A program made the translations under genes and the position numbers. This document shows, in pieces, positions 7,219 through 22,700 of a DNA stretch of 64,000 nucleotides. Positions within the stretch are counted from its first letter, which is position 1. Each line of letters begins with the position of its first letter. The notes beneath the pieces were generated by a model. That model was given only the letters and a program-made list of their open reading frames with translations, was not told where the DNA came from and did not search any database. The DNA is from Arthrobacter sp. Y81 (GTDB lineage Bacteria > Actinomycetota > Actinomycetes > Actinomycetales > Micrococcaceae), in contig NZ_PJIL01000001.1 in NCBI RefSeq assembly GCF_002929335.1, positions 124,001 to 188,000 on the forward strand, written 5' to 3'.

Positions 7219-10200
7219 TTGGTCGCCTCGAGCACCTCTAATGTAAACAACGCTACCGCTATCAATGCCGACAGCACCGATGGTGCCACTCGCCGGCTCT
7301 CATTCGCAAAGATTCACGAACCTCTTGACGTTCCGAATCTGCTTGCCCTGCAAACGGACAGCTTCGACTGGCTGGTCGGAAACGAACGCTGGCAGGCACG
7401 CGTTGCGAAGGCCGTCGAAGAAGGCGACCTCAGTGTCGCCACTAGCTCCGGTCTGTCTGACATCTTCGAAGAGATCTCCCCGATCGAGGATTTCCAGGGC
7501 ACCATGTCCCTGAGCTTCTCCGACCCGGAGTTCGCTGACCCCAAATACACCATGGCTGAGTGCAAGGACCGGGACGCTACGTACTCGGCTCCGCTGTACG
7601 TTAAAGCCGAATTCATGAACAACAACACGGGCGAAATCAAGCAGCAGACCGTGTTCATGGGTGACTTCCCGCTGATGACCGAGAAGGGCACCTTCGTCGT
7701 CAACGGCACCGAGCGTGTCGTTGTCTCCCAGCTGGTCCGTTCCCCGGGCGCCTACTTTGAGCGCACCGCTGACAAGACCAGCGACAAGGACATCTTCACT
7801 GCGAAGATCATCCCGTCCCGCGGCGCCTGGTTCGAGCTCGAGATCGACAAGCGCGACCAGGTCGGCGTGCGCCTTGACCGTAAGCGCAAGCAGTCCGTCA
7901 CGGTGCTGCTGAAGGCCCTCGGCTGGACCGAAGGCCAGATCCTCGAAGAATTCGGCCAGTACGACTCCATGCGCGCAACGCTGGAGAAGGACGCCACCGA
8001 AACCCGCGAAGACGCCTTGCTGGACATCTACCGGAAGCTGCGACCGGGCGAGCCGCCCACCGTCGAGGCTGCCCAGTCCCTGCTGGACAACCTGTACTTC
8101 AACTCCAAGCGCTACGATCTGGCCAAGGTCGGCCGGTACAAGATCAACCGCAAGCTGGGCATCGACCGCTCCCTTGGTGACAAGGAAGCTTCGGTCCTGC
8201 ACGTTGAAGACATCGTTGCAATGATCAAGTTCCTGGTTGCACTGCACGCCGGCGAGAAGACCCTCACGGGCAAGCGCGACGGCCAGGACCACGAGCTGCG
8301 CGTTGAGATCGATGACATCGACCACTTCGGCAACCGCCGCATCCGCGCCGTCGGCGAGCTCATCGAGAACCAGGTCCGCACCGGCCTGTCCCGTATGGAG
8401 CGCGTTGTCCGCGAGCGTATGACCACGCAGGACGTCGAGGCCATCACGCCGCAGACGCTGATCAACATCCGCCCCGTTGTGGCAGCCATCAAGGAGTTCT
8501 TCGGAACCTCCCAGCTGTCGCAGTTCATGGACCAGAACAACCCGCTGTCGGGTCTGACCCACAAGCGCCGTCTGTCCGCGCTTGGCCCGGGTGGTCTGTC
8601 CCGTGACCGTGCAGGCATGGAAGTTCGAGACGTTCACCCGTCCCACTACGGACGTATGTGCCCCATCGAAACTCCTGAAGGCCCTAACATTGGTCTGATC
8701 GGTTCGTTGGCTTCCTACGGCCGCATCAACCCCTTCGGCTTCATCGAGACTCCTTACCGTCTCGTGTCCGAGGGCGTCGTTTCCGATGAGGTCGAGTACC
8801 TGACGGCCGACGACGAAGCAGAGGTCCTGATCGCACAGGCCAACGCTCCGCTGGACGAGAACAAGAAGTTCGCCGAAGAGACCGTCCTGGTCCGCGCCCG
8901 TGGTGGTGGAGGCGAGCCCGTGCTGGTTCCCGCCGCCGACGTCGAGTTCATGGACGTTTCCCCGCGCCAGATGGTGTCCGTGGCTACCGCCCTGATCCCG
9001 TTCCTCGAGCACGACGATGCTAACCGCGCACTCATGGGTGCCAACATGCAGCGCCAGGCCGTGCCGCTGGTCCGTTCCGAGGCCCCGTTCGTGGGCACCG
9101 GCATGGAGCGCGCCGCCGCCGTCGACGCCGGTGATGTCACCATCGCGAAGAAGGCCGGTGTGGTTACCGAGGTCTCCGCCGAGCTGGTCATCATGCTCAA
9201 CGATGACGGTACGGAAACCAACTACCGCATCAACAAGTTCGCACGCTCCAACCAGGGCAACTGCTACAACAACCGTGTCCTGGTGAGCGAAGGCCAGCGC
9301 CTGGAGGTCGGCGGCATCATCGCTGACGGCCCGGCAACGGACCAGGGTGAACTCGCCCTCGGTAAGAACCTGCTCGTGGCATTCATGTCATGGGAAGGCC
9401 ACAACTTCGAGGACGCCATCATCCTCTCGCAGCGCATTGTTGCCGAGGACGTTCTTTCCTCCATCCACATCGAGGAGCACGAGATCGATGCCCGCGACAC
9501 CAAGCTTGGTGCCGAGGAAATCACCCGTGACATCCCGAACGTGTCCGAGGAAGTCCTGGCTGGCCTGGACGAGCGCGGCATCATCCACATCGGTGCCGAG
9601 GTTGAAGCCGGCGACATCCTGGTCGGAAAGGTCACCCCGAAGGGTGAAACCGAACTGACCCCGGAAGAGCGCCTGCTGCGTGCCATCTTCGGTGAGAAGT
9701 CCCGCGAAGTCCGCGACACCTCCCTGAAGGTTCCGCACGGCGAGTCCGGCACCGTCATCGGCGTCCGCGTCTTCGACCGCGACAACGACGACGAACTGCC
9801 CCCGGGCGTCAACCAGTTGGTCCGCGTCTACGTGGCCGCCAAGCGCAAGATCACCGACGGCGACAAGCTCGCCGGCCGTCACGGCAACAAGGGTGTTATC
9901 TCCAAGATCCTCCCGATCGAAGACATGCCCTTCCTTGCCGACGGTACCCCCGTTGATATCGTCCTGAACCCGCTGGGTGTTCCGGGCCGTATGAACGTCG
10001 GCCAGGTGCTCGAAACGCACCTCGGCTGGGTTGCCAAGACCGGTTGGAAGATCGAAGGCGAGCCCGAATGGGTCAAGCAGCTGCCGAACCTGCCGCGCGA
10101 GAGTGGCTCGACCACTGTTGCAACGCCGGTCTTCGACGGTGCGCGTGAAGAGGAAATCACGGGCCTGCTCGATTCCACGAACGTGACCCGCGACGGTGTC

Positions 10201-10734
10201 CGACTGATCAACTCATCCGGCAAGACCCGCCTGTTTGACGGCCGCTCCGGCGAGCCGTTCCCGGATCCGATCTCGGTCGGCTACATGTACATCCTGAAGC
10301 TCCACCACCTGGTGGACGACAAGATCCACGCACGCTCCACCGGCCCGTACTCCATGATCACGCAGCAGCCGCTGGGTGGTAAGGCACAGTTCGGTGGCCA
10401 GCGCTTCGGTGAAATGGAAGTGTGGGCGCTCGAAGCTTACGGCGCCGCCTACACGCTCCAGGAACTCCTCACGATCAAGTCGGATGATATCCACGGTCGT
10501 GTGAAGGTCTACGAAGCAATCGTCAAGGGCGAGAACATCCCCGAGCCGGGCGTTCCTGAGTCCTTCAAGGTCTTGATCAAGGAAATGCAGTCGCTGTGCC
10601 TGAACGTGGAAGTGCTTTCCACGGACGGAACCACAATTGAAATGCGTGACTCTGATGACGCAGTCTTCACGGCTGCGGAAGAACTGGGCATCGATCTGTC
10701 TCGTGCAGAGCCCAGTTCCGTAGAAGAGGTTTAG
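7219..10734 (+). CDS. rpoB: DNA-directed RNA polymerase subunit beta
   Basis: Beta subunit of RNA polymerase, about 1171 residues, normal for actinobacteria. The rifampicin-binding cluster ([20 protein letters not shown]) appears unaltered, and [11 protein letters not shown] and the C-terminal [20 protein letters not shown] block are present. I choose TTG at 7219, which gives MVASSTSN and has GGAAGGA six bases upstream; an in-frame GTG at 7204 has a poorly spaced site. rpoC follows after 120 bp that contain a strong hairpin. Confidence 0.97.
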   Translation: MVASSTSNVNNATAINADSTDGATRRLSFAKIHEPLDVPNLLALQTDSFDWLVGNERWQARVAKAVEEGDLSVATSSGLSDIFEEISPIEDFQGTMSLSFSDPEFADPKYTMAECKDRDATYSAPLYVKAEFMNNNTGEIKQQTVFMGDFPLMTEKGTFVVNGTERVVVSQLVRSPGAYFERTADKTSDKDIFTAKIIPSRGAWFELEIDKRDQVGVRLDRKRKQSVTVLLKALGWTEGQILEEFGQYDSMRATLEKDATETREDALLDIYRKLRPGEPPTVEAAQSLLDNLYFNSKRYDLAKVGRYKINRKLGIDRSLGDKEASVLHVEDIVAMIKFLVALHAGEKTLTGKRDGQDHELRVEIDDIDHFGNRRIRAVGELIENQVRTGLSRMERVVRERMTTQDVEAITPQTLINIRPVVAAIKEFFGTSQLSQFMDQNNPLSGLTHKRRLSALGPGGLSRDRAGMEVRDVHPSHYGRMCPIETPEGPNIGLIGSLASYGRINPFGFIETPYRLVSEGVVSDEVEYLTADDEAEVLIAQANAPLDENKKFAEETVLVRARGGGGEPVLVPAADVEFMDVSPRQMVSVATALIPFLEHDDANRALMGANMQRQAVPLVRSEAPFVGTGMERAAAVDAGDVTIAKKAGVVTEVSAELVIMLNDDGTETNYRINKFARSNQGNCYNNRVLVSEGQRLEVGGIIADGPATDQGELALGKNLLVAFMSWEGHNFEDAIILSQRIVAEDVLSSIHIEEHEIDARDTKLGAEEITRDIPNVSEEVLAGLDERGIIHIGAEVEAGDILVGKVTPKGETELTPEERLLRAIFGEKSREVRDTSLKVPHGESGTVIGVRVFDRDNDDELPPGVNQLVRVYVAAKRKITDGDKLAGRHGNKGVISKILPIEDMPFLADGTPVDIVLNPLGVPGRMNVGQVLETHLGWVAKTGWKIEGEPEWVKQLPNLPRESGSTTVATPVFDGAREEEITGLLDSTNVTRDGVRLINSSGKTRLFDGRSGEPFPDPISVGYMYILKLHHLVDDKIHARSTGPYSMITQQPLGGKAQFGGQRFGEMEVWALEAYGAAYTLQELLTIKSDDIHGRVKVYEAIVKGENIPEPGVPESFKVLIKEMQSLCLNVEVLSTDGTTIEMRDSDDAVFTAAEELGIDLSRAEPSSVEEV

Positions 10735-10739
10735 CAGGG

Positions 10740-10792
10740 GACTTACCGGGAAAAGCAAGCGGCCCCGCCGCGCTGACTTTTCCCGGTAAGTC
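10740..10792 (+). repeat. Perfect 16-bp inverted repeat between rpoB and rpoC
   Basis: GACTTACCGGGAAAAG (10740-10755) is the exact reverse complement of 10777-10792, around a 21-base GC-rich loop. It starts just after the rpoB stop and has no T-tract. An RNA processing or stability element is more likely than a terminator. Confidence 0.85.
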
Positions 10793-10854
10793 ACCTCCCT
10801 CTTCCCGTAACCCAAGACTTCAGAATTTAGAGAACAAGAGAGAACAGGGACCAT

Positions 10855-14754
<3,900 letters not shown>

Positions 14755-14771
14755 CCGCTAGTTCGTCGTCA

Positions 14772-14820
14772 GGCCCCGACCCGCTCCGCTGGAAACAGCG
14801 GAAGCGGGGCGGGGCCTTTT
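14772..14820 (+). terminator. Terminator of rpoB-rpoC
   Basis: A GC-rich hairpin with outer arms GGCCCCG and CGGGGCC, an inner CCGCTG/CAGCGG stem and a GAAA loop is followed directly by TTTT. Confidence 0.88.
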
Positions 14821-14863
14821 CCGTTGGGCCAGGGCCGCCGATTAAGGCCTGGCGGCCGTCCAT

Positions 14864-14871
14864 GTTAGACT
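14864..14871 (+). promoter_or_regulatory. Candidate rpsL promoter (extended -10)
   Basis: TG at 14863-14864 plus TAGACT (14866-14871) form an extended -10 element; a weak -35 (TTAAGG, 14842-14847) lies 18 bases upstream. The octamer GTTAGACT recurs in the secY promoter region at 36036. Confidence 0.45.
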
Positions 14872-15151
14872 GGATACCAATTGTTATTGTGGCAGTGGAT
14901 GAGTGCGCCGGTTGAGCTGAAAGGCTGAACCTGAGCGACGTTTCCGGTTTGCAGGGTTCTTGTGCAACGTATGCCACATTTTTGCATGCCTAGGGGCCGT
15001 TGCTGACGTGAGTCAGGTTCCCCGGTGTGCGATCCGACTATTAAGGCTTCGCCTCAGCTGCTCTGGAGATTCTTCAAAGCTCGGGCGGCGGGGCAAAGCA
15101 AAAGGAGAGCGGCTGTCAGCGGCCGCTCCGGATAAAACGGAGAACACGAGA
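14872..15151 (+). other. Long rpsL leader, non-coding
   Basis: About 280 bases with no convincing gene. Several short inverted repeats are present, for example CTGACGTGAGTCAG near 15003, but no family motif that I recognise. Long readings through it are continuous with the rpsL frame and lack a good start. Confidence 0.5.
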
Positions 15152-15526
15152 GTGCCTACGATTAACCAGCTGGTCCGAAAGGGCCGCACGCCTAAGGTCA
15201 AAAAGACCAAGGCTCCCGCGCTTAACGGCAGCCCGATGCGCCGCGGTGTTTGCACCCGCGTCTACACCACCACCCCGAAGAAGCCGAACTCGGCTCTGCG
15301 TAAGGTTGCACGTGTGCGCCTTAACGGTGGCGTTGAAGTCACTGCCTACATCCCCGGTGTAGGCCACAACCTCCAGGAGCACTCCATTGTGCTCGTCCGT
15401 GGCGGTCGTGTGAAGGACCTTCCGGGTGTCCGCTACAAGATCGTCCGTGGCGCCCTCGATACCCAGGGTGTGAAGAACCGTAAGCAGGCCCGCAGCCGCT
15501 ACGGCGCAAAGATGGAGAAGAAGTAA
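15152..15526 (+). CDS. rpsL: 30S ribosomal protein S12
   Basis: Decoding-centre protein, 124 residues. The GTG at 15152 gives [12 protein letters not shown] and is preceded by GGAG. The streptomycin-resistance positions look wild type: the [11 protein letters not shown] block holds the usual Lys-Lys, and [10 protein letters not shown] is unaltered. The Asp in VKDLPG is the usual beta-methylthiolation site. rpsG follows after one base in the str unit. Confidence 0.98.
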   Translation: MPTINQLVRKGRTPKVKKTKAPALNGSPMRRGVCTRVYTTTPKKPNSALRKVARVRLNGGVEVTAYIPGVGHNLQEHSIVLVRGGRVKDLPGVRYKIVRGALDTQGVKNRKQARSRYGAKMEKK

Positions 15527-15527
15527 T

Positions 15528-15998
15528 ATGCCTCGCAAGGGTCCGGCCCCCAAGCGGCCGCTAGTTCTAGATCCCGTATACGGCTCCCCGCTGGTCACCC
15601 AGCTCATCAACAAGGTGCTCGTAGACGGCAAGAAGTCCACCGCTGAGCGCATCGTTTACGGTGCACTCGAAGGCGCCCGCGCCAAGTCCGGCGGCGACCC
15701 CGTTGCAGCCCTCAAGAAGGCCATGGAGAACGTCAAGCCTTCCCTCGAGGTCCGCTCCCGCCGCGTCGGTGGCGCCACCTACCAGGTTCCGGTTGAGGTC
15801 AAGCCGGGCCGCTCCACGGCCCTCGCCCTCCGCTGGCTGGTCGGCTACTCCAAGGCCCGCCGCGAGAAGACGATGACCGAGCGTCTCCAGAACGAAATCC
15901 TGGATGCATCCAACGGCCTCGGTGCCGCTGTCAAGCGTCGCGAAGACACCCACAAGATGGCCGAGTCCAACAAGGCCTTCGCACACTACCGCTGGTAA
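15528..15998 (+). CDS. rpsG: 30S ribosomal protein S7
   Basis: Primary binder of the 3' domain of 16S rRNA and an assembly initiator. The length of 156 residues and the [12 protein letters not shown] start are typical, as are [12 protein letters not shown] and the C-terminal [18 protein letters not shown]. The ATG lies one base after the rpsL stop, so translation is probably coupled. A GC-rich hairpin separates it from fusA. Confidence 0.98.
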   Translation: MPRKGPAPKRPLVLDPVYGSPLVTQLINKVLVDGKKSTAERIVYGALEGARAKSGGDPVAALKKAMENVKPSLEVRSRRVGGATYQVPVEVKPGRSTALALRWLVGYSKARREKTMTERLQNEILDASNGLGAAVKRREDTHKMAESNKAFAHYRW

Positions 15999-16009
15999 TA
16001 CTTCCCGGA

Positions 16010-16037
16010 CGCCGCCGGCTCTGACGAGCCGGCGGCG
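16010..16037 (+). repeat. 12-bp hairpin between rpsG and fusA
   Basis: CGCCGCCGGCTC (16010-16021) pairs perfectly with 16026-16037 around a TGAC loop. No T-tract follows, so it is probably an intercistronic RNA element rather than a terminator. Confidence 0.75.
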
Positions 16038-16067
16038 AACGTGTAGTCCATCCGAAAGGGAGACACC

Positions 16068-18182
16068 GTGGCACAGGACGTGCTTACCGACCTTAGTAAG
16101 GTCCGCAATATCGGCATCATGGCCCACATTGATGCCGGCAAGACCACCACCACCGAGCGCATCCTGTTTTACACAGGTGTGAACCACAAGATCGGCGAAA
16201 CGCACGACGGCGCTTCGACGACCGACTGGATGGAACAGGAAAAGGAACGCGGCATCACCATCACGTCTGCCGCCGTGACCTGCTTCTGGGACAACAACCA
16301 GATCAACATCATCGACACCCCCGGCCACGTGGACTTCACCGTTGAGGTTGAGCGCTCACTGCGCGTCCTCGACGGCGCCGTCGCCGTTTTCGACGGCAAG
16401 GAAGGCGTGGAGCCGCAGTCCGAGACTGTCTGGCGCCAGGCTGACAAGTACAACGTTCCGCGTATCTGCTTCGTCAACAAGATGGACAAGCTCGGCGCTG
16501 ACTTCTACTTCACCGTGGACACCATCATCAGCCGCCTCGGCGCTAAGCCGCTGGTTATGCAGCTGCCGATCGGTGCCGAGAACGACTTCATCGGCGTCGT
16601 GGATCTCCTTGAGATGCGCGCACTGGTGTGGCCCGGCGACTCCAAGGGTGACGTCACCATGGGTGCCAAGTACGAGGTCCAGGAGATCCCCGCTGATCTC
16701 AAGGCCAAGGCCGAAGAGTACCGCGCAACGCTCGTCGAGACCGTTGCCGAGGCTACGGAAGAGCTGATGGAGAAGTACCTCGAAGGTGAAGAAATCACCG
16801 TCGAGGAGCTCAAGGCCGGCATCCGCAAGATGACGATCAGCTCCGAGCTGTACCCGGTGTTCTGTGGTTCTGCCTTCAAGAACCGTGGCGTTCAGCCGAT
16901 GCTCGATGCCGTCGTCGACTACCTGCCGAACCCGCTCGACGTCCCGCCGATGATCGGTCACGATCCCCGCGACGAAGAGAAGGAACTGACGCGCAAGCCT
17001 TCTTCCGAAGAGCCGTTCTCGGCCCTGGCGTTCAAGATCGCTGCCCACCCGTTCTTCGGCCAGCTCACCTTCATCCGCGTGTACTCCGGTCACGTGGAAG
17101 CAGGTTCCCAGGTGGTCAACTCCACCAAGGGCAAGAAGGAGCGCATCGGCAAGCTGTTCCAGATGCACGCCAACAAGGAAATGCCCGTCGAGGGCGCTAC
17201 CGCCGGCCACATCTACGCAGCGATTGGCCTGAAGGACACCACCACAGGCGACACCCTGTGCGATCCGGCCAACCAGATTGTCCTCGAGTCCATGAGCTTC
17301 CCGGAGCCCGTGATCTCGGTTGCAATCGAGCCGAACACCAAGGGTGACCAGGAGAAGCTCTCCACGGCCATCCAGAAGCTCTCCGCTGAGGACCCGACCT
17401 TCCAGGTCTCCCTCAACGAAGACACCGGCCAGACCATTATCGCCGGCATGGGCGAGCTCCACCTGGACATCCTGGTGGACCGCATGCGCCGCGAATTCAA
17501 GGTCGAGGCAAACGTGGGCAAGCCCCAGGTTGCTTACCGCGAAACCATCAAGCGCGCTGTAGAGCGTCATGACTACACGCACAAGAAGCAGACCGGTGGT
17601 TCGGGTCAGTTCGCAAAGATCCAGATCGCCATCGCGCCTTTGGACACTTCCGACGGCGAGCTGTACGAGTTCGAGAACAAGGTCACTGGTGGCCGTATCC
17701 CGCGCGAATACATTCCGTCTGTTGATGCAGGTATCCAGGATGCACTGAACGACGGCGTCCTGGCCGGCTACCCGGTCGTCGGCATCAAGGCCACGCTGAT
17801 TGACGGCGCGTACCACGATGTTGACTCCTCGGAAATGGCGTTCAAGATCGCCGGCCGTATGGCTTTCAAGGAAGCCGCACGCAAGGCGAACCCCATCCTG
17901 CTCGAACCGCTGATGGATGTCGAGGTCCGCACCCCTGAGGAATACATGGGTGAAGTTATCGGTGACCTCAACTCCCGCCGTGGCCAGATGCAGTCCATGG
18001 AGGATGCCCAGGGCGTCAAGGTTATCCGCGCGCACGTCCCGCTGTCCGGCATGTTCGGCTACATCGGCGACCTGCGTTCAAAGACCCAGGGCCGCGCTGT
18101 GTACTCCATGACGTTCCACAGCTACGCCGAGGTCCCGAAGGCATTTGCCGACGAGATCATCCAGAAGAACCGCGGCGAGTAG
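16068..18182 (+). CDS. fusA: Elongation factor G
   Basis: Translocase GTPase, 704 residues. P-loop [16 protein letters not shown]3 DTPGHVDFT and G4 NKMD are in the N-terminal domain, followed by domains II to V. The GTG at 16068 has a GAAAGGGAG ribosome binding site. It lies between rpsG and tuf, both separated from it by structured spacers rather than by direct coupling. Confidence 0.98.
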   Translation: MAQDVLTDLSKVRNIGIMAHIDAGKTTTTERILFYTGVNHKIGETHDGASTTDWMEQEKERGITITSAAVTCFWDNNQINIIDTPGHVDFTVEVERSLRVLDGAVAVFDGKEGVEPQSETVWRQADKYNVPRICFVNKMDKLGADFYFTVDTIISRLGAKPLVMQLPIGAENDFIGVVDLLEMRALVWPGDSKGDVTMGAKYEVQEIPADLKAKAEEYRATLVETVAEATEELMEKYLEGEEITVEELKAGIRKMTISSELYPVFCGSAFKNRGVQPMLDAVVDYLPNPLDVPPMIGHDPRDEEKELTRKPSSEEPFSALAFKIAAHPFFGQLTFIRVYSGHVEAGSQVVNSTKGKKERIGKLFQMHANKEMPVEGATAGHIYAAIGLKDTTTGDTLCDPANQIVLESMSFPEPVISVAIEPNTKGDQEKLSTAIQKLSAEDPTFQVSLNEDTGQTIIAGMGELHLDILVDRMRREFKVEANVGKPQVAYRETIKRAVERHDYTHKKQTGGSGQFAKIQIAIAPLDTSDGELYEFENKVTGGRIPREYIPSVDAGIQDALNDGVLAGYPVVGIKATLIDGAYHDVDSSEMAFKIAGRMAFKEAARKANPILLEPLMDVEVRTPEEYMGEVIGDLNSRRGQMQSMEDAQGVKVIRAHVPLSGMFGYIGDLRSKTQGRAVYSMTFHSYAEVPKAFADEIIQKNRGE

Positions 18183-18241
18183 TCCACCGGACTTTCAAAG
18201 CGACAAACTCGGGTGCGTTTCCGGTTCCGGAAACTAGCCCG

Positions 18242-18287
18242 GTGCAGATGGCCGTGTCAGGCCAGCCCGGTTTCCGGCCATCTGCAC
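18242..18287 (+). repeat. 13-bp inverted repeat between fusA and tuf
   Basis: GTGCAGATGGCCG (18242-18254) is the exact reverse complement of 18275-18287 around a 20-base loop. There is no T-tract. It ends where a tuf promoter could begin. Confidence 0.75.
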
Positions 18288-18304
18288 GAACAGGCTCGAG
18301 GGAC

Positions 18305-18310
18305 TAGTAT
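18305..18310 (+). promoter_or_regulatory. Candidate tuf -10 element
   Basis: TAGTAT fits the TAnnnT pattern seen at other starts in this window and lies 118 bases before tuf. The -35 region is weak. A second possible -10, TAGACT, is at 18354-18359. Confidence 0.3.
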
Positions 18311-18355
18311 TAGTTCCTGAATCTGCAATTTCATCAATCCAAAGCCCCCCAAGTA

Positions 18356-18401
18356 GACTTACTGAAGTTTCGCCGCGACAAGCGCGGTCGAAGGGTAAGT
18401 C
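18356..18401 (+). promoter_or_regulatory. Structured 5' leader of tuf
   Basis: GACTTAC (18356-18362) pairs with GTAAGTC (18395-18401) and encloses a second stem, CCGCG/CGCGG with flanking TTCG/CGAA. The structure ends about 15 bases before the AGGAGG of tuf, so it could influence stability or initiation. Confidence 0.5.
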
Positions 18402-18427
18402 ATTTGAAAACGTTCTAGGAGGAACCT

Positions 18428-19618
18428 GTGGCAAAGGCAAAGTTCGAGCGGACTAAGCCGCACGTTAACATCGGCACCATTGGTCACGTTGACCACGGTA
18501 AGACGACGTTGACGGCCGCGATTTCCAAGGTGCTGTACGACAAGTACCCGACACTCAACGAGCAGCGCGACTTCGCGTCTATTGACTCTGCTCCCGAAGA
18601 GCGTCAGCGCGGCATTACCATCAACATCTCCCACGTTGAGTACCAGACCGAGAAGCGCCACTACGCACACGTAGACGCTCCGGGTCACGCTGACTACATC
18701 AAGAACATGATCACCGGCGCTGCACAGATGGACGGTGCAATCCTCGTGGTTGCCGCCACTGACGGCCCGATGGCTCAGACCCGCGAGCACGTCCTGCTCG
18801 CCCGCCAGGTTGGTGTTCCCTACCTGCTGGTTGCACTGAACAAGTCGGACATGGTCGATGACGAAGAGCTCCTCGACCTCGTCGAAATGGAAGTTCGCGA
18901 GCTGCTTTCGGCTCAGGGCTTCGATGGCGATGAGGCTCCGGTCGTTCGCGTTTCCGGTCTGAAGGCTCTCGAAGGCGACCCGGTTTGGGTCAAGTCCGTC
19001 GAGGACCTCATGGAAGCTGTCGACAACTCTGTGCCGGACCCGGTACGTGACCGCGACAAGCCGTTCCTGATGCCGATCGAAGACGTCTTCACGATCACCG
19101 GCCGTGGCACCGTTGTTACGGGCCGCGCCGAGCGTGGAACCCTCGCCATCAACTCCGAGGTCGAGATCGTCGGCATCCGCCCGGTCCAGAAGACCACGGT
19201 TACCGGTATCGAGATGTTCCACAAGCAGCTCGACGAAGCATGGGCCGGCGAGAACTGTGGCCTCCTGCTCCGCGGTCTGAAGCGCGACGATGTCGAGCGT
19301 GGCCAGGTTGTCGTCAAGCCGGGTTCCATCACCCCGCACACCGACTTCGAGGCTAACGTCTACATCCTCTCCAAGGACGAAGGCGGGCGTCACAACCCGT
19401 TCTACTCCAACTACCGCCCGCAGTTCTACTTCCGCACCACGGACGTAACCGGCGTTATCACCCTGCCGGAAGGCACGGAAATGGTTATGCCTGGCGACAA
19501 CACTGAGATGACCGTTGCGCTCATCCAGCCCATCGCCATGGAAGAGGGCCTCGGCTTCGCTATCCGCGAAGGCGGCCGCACCGTTGGTTCGGGACGCGTT
19601 ACCAAGATCCTCAAGTAA
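18428..19618 (+). CDS. tuf: Elongation factor Tu
   Basis: GTPase that delivers aminoacyl-tRNA to the ribosome, 396 residues. GHVDHGKTT (P-loop), DAPGHADY and NKSD define the G domain; domains II and III follow. The GTG at 18428 is preceded by an excellent AGGAGG. It is the last str gene and is followed by a strong terminator; in many actinobacteria the S10 operon would come next, but here three unrelated genes intervene. Confidence 0.98.
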   Translation: MAKAKFERTKPHVNIGTIGHVDHGKTTLTAAISKVLYDKYPTLNEQRDFASIDSAPEERQRGITINISHVEYQTEKRHYAHVDAPGHADYIKNMITGAAQMDGAILVVAATDGPMAQTREHVLLARQVGVPYLLVALNKSDMVDDEELLDLVEMEVRELLSAQGFDGDEAPVVRVSGLKALEGDPVWVKSVEDLMEAVDNSVPDPVRDRDKPFLMPIEDVFTITGRGTVVTGRAERGTLAINSEVEIVGIRPVQKTTVTGIEMFHKQLDEAWAGENCGLLLRGLKRDDVERGQVVVKPGSITPHTDFEANVYILSKDEGGRHNPFYSNYRPQFYFRTTDVTGVITLPEGTEMVMPGDNTEMTVALIQPIAMEEGLGFAIREGGRTVGSGRVTKILK

Positions 19619-19672
19619 TACTTGCTGATCAGGGATCAGTACGCCGTCTGACGGTCGTCTGATCCTTATCAA

Positions 19673-19710
19673 CAGCCCCGTTGCGTTTACACGCAGCGGG
19701 GCTGTTTTTT
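19673..19710 (+). terminator. Terminator of tuf
   Basis: A 14-bp stem with one G-U pair, outer arms CAGCCCCG/CGGGGCTG and loop TTAC, is followed by six T. Confidence 0.93.
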
Positions 19711-19718
19711 GCTAGAGT
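19711..19718 (+). promoter_or_regulatory. Candidate -10 for the large membrane protein gene
   Basis: TTGC followed by TAGAGT (19713-19718) forms an extended -10 abutting the tuf terminator, with the gene start 65 bases downstream. No clear -35 is seen. Confidence 0.35.
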
Positions 19719-19782
19719 TAGTCCAGTCGCTGGATAAACTGCATCGAAGGTCGTTTGCGGCGATTCACCGAAAGGAACCGAG

Positions 19783-22700
19783 ATGTGGTCCGCCCTCATG
19801 ACGCTTCTGCTCATCATTGCCGCCGTACTCCTGATCGTCTCCCGGCATTCCGTCCGCCAGCTTAAAGCCGCCGCGGGCGACGCCTACCGGAACGGCTTCA
19901 TGGCAGGCCACGTGCAGGGGTGGAATGACGCCAACATGGCTGCCCGGTTACCGCGGCAGGTTGCTGCCGAGGCGCCAATGACAGCAGCAGGCCATGCGGT
20001 CGGCTTGCCTGCCTTCCCACCGGCAGAGCCAGCTGTCCCGCCTGCCGAGGCACCGGGCCCACCAATAGAGGCGGCGGTGCCGATGCCGGGCCTGGTGCCG
20101 GCCGCACTCGCGGAGCAGCCGTTCGCGCACCTGCCGACGTTGGCCGCTCCGAATGATCGGCCATCGTTGGACAAGCCATTCTTTGACGGGCCATCCTTGG
20201 ACGCGCCATCCTTGGACGGGGCTCCGTTCGAAGAGTCTCCGGCCGAACGGCTGGCCCGCAAGGAGAAACGCGAACGGCAGAACATCAACGTCACGCTCTA
20301 TGTTGCCAGTCTGTTGCTGGTGGCAGCGGGGGCGCTCTTTGTGGGCACAAGCCTGCCGGCTGTGCTGCGTTTTGCCGGCGTTTGCCTCATCACGGTGCTC
20401 TTCTATGGCGCAGGATTTGCACTGCACGCAAAGGCTCCGAGACTGCGTCCTGCCGCCGTAGCCTTTGCCGGAACCGGGCTTGCGCTGGTGCCCGTCGCGG
20501 GCCTGGCGATGTATAACTTTGCCGTCCAGGACGGTCCCCTCGCGTGGCTCCTGACCTCCGTTGTTGGAACGCTGGCCTACGTCGCTGCTGCTCTTCGGCT
20601 CGAAAGCCGCGTACTGGTGTATCTGTCCCTCACGTTTGTGGTTTCGACGGCGTGGTCAGGAGTTGCCGTACTGGGTGCTTCGCTCATTTGGTACTTCGGG
20701 GCCATGATCGGCTTCGCCGCGGCGATGACATTGGTAACGCTGATGAAGCCCCGCTGGGTCCCGCCCCTGTTCCTGCGTCCCATCATGCTTCTCGACCCGT
20801 TCGTTGTCCCGGCAGTGGCCGTTGCGGCAACGGTTCTGCCGCTGCACTTGGATCGAGGCGAGTTCGCCCTGATCATGGCACTCTGCGGAGCATACTTCGC
20901 GCTGGCGGCCGCCGTGCCGTCCGCTGTGCACCGTCTGCCAAAGATCTATGGTGCGCGGCTGGCGATGACGATTGCGGCTTCGGCCTGGGCCTGGCACCTG
21001 ACCGGTACTGTCACCTGGGGCCTCGTAACGGCCGGATCCCTTCTGGCCCTGCAATCGGTGGTGACGGCCGCGTGTGCGGCCACACTGCAGCGGTGGTGTC
21101 CGGGCCGGGGAGGAGAACGGCACTGGCGGGCTGACTCGTTCTGCACCTTTGGAGTGCAGCTGCTGATGGTCGTGCTCATGCTGCTGCCGGTTCCCGGCAG
21201 CCAGGATGGCCTCTTGTTGTGGGCGGTGCTTGCCAGCGTAGCCACCGGCATGGTGATCGCGGTCAAAGCCGGGGGAGTCGCTGAGTGGGCGCCGCCGGCA
21301 GCGCTGGCCACGGGCATCATCGCAGGCGCGCAGCTGGGGCCGTGGCTGAACTTCACCATCCTGGCGGCCGGCACGCTTTTTTGGGCCGTGCGGTCGGCGG
21401 GTACCCGTTCGCCGATGCGCCCGCAGTTCATCCTTTCTGCGCGGATAGCGGGCACCTTGGCCGTTCCAGTCCTGACCTCCGCTGTGATGGAGGGGAACCC
21501 TGAAGTGCTTGCTGCTGCTATCTTCGCCCTGTCGCTGGCTCTCGTGCTGCAGCAGCTAGCATCGGCCGCGGCGGAGCGTGCCGGCGCCGCGGTGCTTGCC
21601 CCCGTGCCCACACTGGTCGGGTTTACCGCTGCCGGGATAGTTGCCGCCGTGGCCCTGGCCGCCACGGACACCACCGCCGGGAACCTGCTTTTGGCCACAG
21701 CCCTCGTGGTTCAGCTCGTTGCGTCGCTGGCGACGGGCACGGTCCTGTTCCCGCGCATTGGCTTGGGCGTTCCCTGGCAACCGACGACAGCGGAGGCGTT
21801 GCCCCTGGCAGTCTCGGCGGCTGTCGTGCTGGCCTCCTACACGAGTGTTTCGCTCGGACTGGGCAACGGCGTCCTGCTGCTCGTCGTCCTGTATCTTGGC
21901 GCCTCGGCCCTGCGCTCAACGGCGGCCATCCGGCGGTGGGCCTACTGGTGGATGGGCCGGGCTGCGGCAACGCTCCTGTTGGTTCTTGCTTATGGGCAGC
22001 TCCAGGAGTCCACAGGGCCGGTGGTAGTCGGGGGTCAGGAAATTTCGCTCGCCACAGTCCTGATTGTTGCTTTGGGGATTCAGCTCGTGTTCCCGCTGAC
22101 CGCCGCTATGCGCGACCGGGCTCCGGACGCGGTGGTGGCCGACGTCGCCCTTGTTTTGATGCTGCAGACCGCCGCCCTGGCGGCGGCCCTGATTCTGCCC
22201 CACACAGCGGCGGTCGAGGGAACTTGGGACTGGCAACGAACCCTCACCATCACCGTGATGGCCCTTAGTGCAGCTGCCTCGGGATACGTGTTCCGTGACC
22301 TGGCGGCGGCGGCAGCCTTTGCGCCGTCCATGCTGGCGGTCTTGCTTGTCTGCAGCGGTGACCGCCCGTCCGACGTCGAACTTCTGCTGGGCATCTTCGC
22401 GGCCTTCAGCGCCGCCATGGTTGTGGCGGTGGAACCGCGACAGGCGAAGGGTGCCTACTTTGCCGCGGCCCGCCTACTGACTGCGGCGCTGGCGGTGGTC
22501 TTCAGCTTCGACATCACGGCGTCCGGCACCGTAGTGTCACTCACCTTCGCCGGCGTGCTGGCGTTGCAGCACGTTGTCCGCTGGTTAATGCGGCACCGGC
22601 TGGGGCAAGTGCCATTCCAGGACGCCGCGGTATGGGTAACCCTCGGGGCGCAGGCAGTCCTGCCCGCGCTGTACGTGATCCAGGGCGCTGGCGTCTCCGC

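Noticed and set aside
14960..15151. Extended N-terminus of S12 starting upstream of 15152
   Set aside because: The frame is open but the extra residues have no S12 similarity, and GTG 15152 gives the standard start with a ribosome binding site.
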